DNA from: Rhizobium aethiopicum | GTDB lineage: Bacteria > Pseudomonadota > Alphaproteobacteria > Rhizobiales > Rhizobiaceae | DNA: 64,000 bases | Assembly: GCF_900094625.1 (NCBI RefSeq) | Contig: NZ_FMAJ01000012.1 | Span: 95,097-159,096, forward strand | Direction of reading: 5' to 3' | In this document: positions 62,828-64,000 of the stretch, piece after piece | Layout of the letters: every line of letters begins with the position of its first letter | Numbering within the stretch: the first letter of the stretch is position 1 | Notes under the pieces: generated by a model | Databases searched by the model: none | Seen by the model: only the letters and a program-made list of their open reading frames with translations | What the model was told of the DNA's origin: nothing | Made by a program: the position numbers and the translations under genes

Positions 62828-64000
62828 TTAGAAGTCCATGCCGGCGCCAGCGGGCATGGCCGGAGCAGCATCCTTCTTCGGCTTCTCGGCGATCATCGCC
62901 TCTGTCGTCACCAGCAGGCCGGCAACCGAAGCTGCGTCCTGAAGTGCGGTGCGAACGACTTTTGCCGGGTCGATGACGCCCTGCGCGTAGAGGTCGCCAT
63001 ATTCGCCGGTCTGGGCGTTCCAGCCATAGGAGAATTCGCTCTTCTCACGCAGCTTTCCGACGACGACCGAGCCTTCCGCGCCGGCGTTTTCGGCAATCTG
63101 GCGAGCCGGGGCCTCGAGCGCACGGCGGACGATTTCGACGCCGACCCGCTGGTCGTCATTGGCGGCCTTGACTTTGTCGAGCGCCTTGACCGCGCGCAGC
63201 AGCGCCACGCCGCCGCCCGGCAGTATGCCTTCCTCGACCGCCGCGCGGGTTGCATGCAGCGCGTCGTCGACGCGATCCTTCTTCTCCTTCACCTCGACTT
63301 CCGTCGAGCCGCCGACGCGGATGACGGCAACGCCGCCTGCGAGCTTGGCAAGACGTTCCTGCAGCTTCTCGCGGTCGTAGTCGGAGGTGGTTTCTTCGAT
63401 CTGCGCCTTGATCTGGGCGATGCGGCCTGAAATCTCCTCCTTCGAACCGACGCCGTCGATAATGGTCGTGTTTTCCTTCTCGACTGTCACCTTCTTTGCT
63501 CGGCCGAGCATGTTGAGCGTCACATTCTCGAGCTTGATGCCGAGATCTTCGGAGATGACGGTGCCGGCGGTCAGGATGGCGATGTCTTCAAGCATGGCCT
63601 TGCGGCGGTCGCCGAAGCCAGGCGCCTTGACGGCAGCGATCTTCAGGCCGCCGCGCAGCTTGTTGACGACAAGCGTAGCAAGAGCTTCGCCTTCGACGTC
63701 TTCAGCGATGATGAGAAGCGGCTTGCCGGACTGAACCACAGCTTCGAGGATCGGCAGCATCGACTGCAGGTTCGACAACTTCTTCTCATGAATGAGGATA
63801 TAGGGATCCTCGAACTCGACCCGCATCTTGTCGGAATTGGTGACGAAGTAGGGGCTGAGATAACCGCGGTCGAACTGCATGCCTTCGACGACTTCGAGTT
63901 CGGTTTCGGCGGTCTTGGCTTCCTCCACGGTGATGACGCCGTCATTGCCGACCTTTTCCATGGCTTCCGCCAGGAAGCGACCGATTTCGGGATCACCATT
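62828..64000 (-). CDS. groEL: GroEL chaperonin paralogue (5' end outside window)
   Basis: 390 residues of about 540; the frame is open to the window edge and begins NGDPEIGRFLAEAMEKVGND, so the true start is outside. Apical and equatorial domain marks: ITVEEAKTAETELEVVEGMQ, FDRGYLSPYFVTN, GFGDRRKAMLEDIA, LPGGGVALLRAVKALDKVK and SYGWNAQTGEYGDLYAQGVI. The end AGAGMDF replaces the long GGM repeat of the housekeeping copy only in part. It folds proteins in the cytoplasm with GroES. Rhizobia carry several groEL genes; this is one copy. Linked here to small heat-shock genes and the glycan pair. Confidence 0.96.
   Translation of the reverse strand, partial: NGDPEIGRFLAEAMEKVGNDGVITVEEAKTAETELEVVEGMQFDRGYLSPYFVTNSDKMRVEFEDPYILIHEKKLSNLQSMLPILEAVVQSGKPLLIIAEDVEGEALATLVVNKLRGGLKIAAVKAPGFGDRRKAMLEDIAILTAGTVISEDLGIKLENVTLNMLGRAKKVTVEKENTTIIDGVGSKEEISGRIAQIKAQIEETTSDYDREKLQERLAKLAGGVAVIRVGGSTEVEVKEKKDRVDDALHATRAAVEEGILPGGGVALLRAVKALDKVKAANDDQRVGVEIVRRALEAPARQIAENAGAEGSVVVGKLREKSEFSYGWNAQTGEYGDLYAQGVIDPAKVVRTALQDAASVAGLLVTTEAMIAEKPKKDAAPAMPAGAGMDF

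Overview
The window reads as chromosome of a fast-growing Rhizobium, close to R. leguminosarum, R. etli or R. phaseoli. It is GC-rich and densely coded, and it carries several rhizobial landmarks: feuNPQ beside a cytochrome c maturation operon (the R. leguminosarum feuPQ-cycHJKL arrangement), glnE next to a PleC-type kinase, a RosR/MucR zinc-finger regulator of 143 residues, an ExoD protein, and a small heat-shock operon behind a ROSE-type RNA thermometer. I saw no tRNA, rRNA, CRISPR array, insertion sequence or prophage.

Layout. 0-7 kb: the end of an Hsp70-like gene, a divergent family-4 uracil-DNA glycosylase, a HTH-like hypothetical protein, a DMT permease and aminopeptidase N. 7-24 kb: a core block with a PleC-like kinase on plus, then on minus glnE, a two-component pair, a DegP protease, ccmI-ccmE-ccmF-ccmH with ATGA-type overlaps, a 17-kDa-antigen-like lipoprotein, and feuN-feuP-feuQ. 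Together these cover cell-cycle signalling, nitrogen control, periplasmic protein quality, haem attachment and FeuP-controlled gene expression. 24-40 kb: an accessory stretch of transporters, regulators (TetR, LysR, MocR) each next to a likely target, small enzymes (GST, PPOX-fold flavoprotein, DUF1348, VOC, SDR, NAD-binding reductase), a GH19-like lytic enzyme, a desaturase, and an HtrA homologue whose whole catalytic triad is replaced. Two compact palindromes mark likely TetR operators.

40-55 kb: ExoD, TerC, YcgN, a bifunctional penicillin-binding protein, a split DUF1214/DUF1254 pair, a DUF2336 protein, a soluble chemoreceptor, a peptidoglycan-binding protein overlapping a DivJ-like kinase, sufE and rosR/mucR. 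A 176-bp inverted-repeat element with perfect 33-bp arms sits at 48.5 kb. 55-64 kb: a stress block with msrB, an SPW-repeat membrane protein, two hsp20 genes, a divergent small gene sharing an RpoH-like promoter region with them, a tightly spaced pair of amylo-alpha-1,6-glucosidase-like and GT4 glycosyltransferase genes, a small conserved protein and a groEL paralogue cut by the window end.

Best leads: the triad-less cytoplasmic HtrA homologue, the heat-shock-linked glucosidase/glycosyltransferase pair, the ROSE element with divergent RpoH-like promoters, the inverted-repeat element, and an isolated strong terminator at 53.9 kb that could end an unannotated small RNA. All identifications are from reading the sequence and family knowledge; no database search was run.
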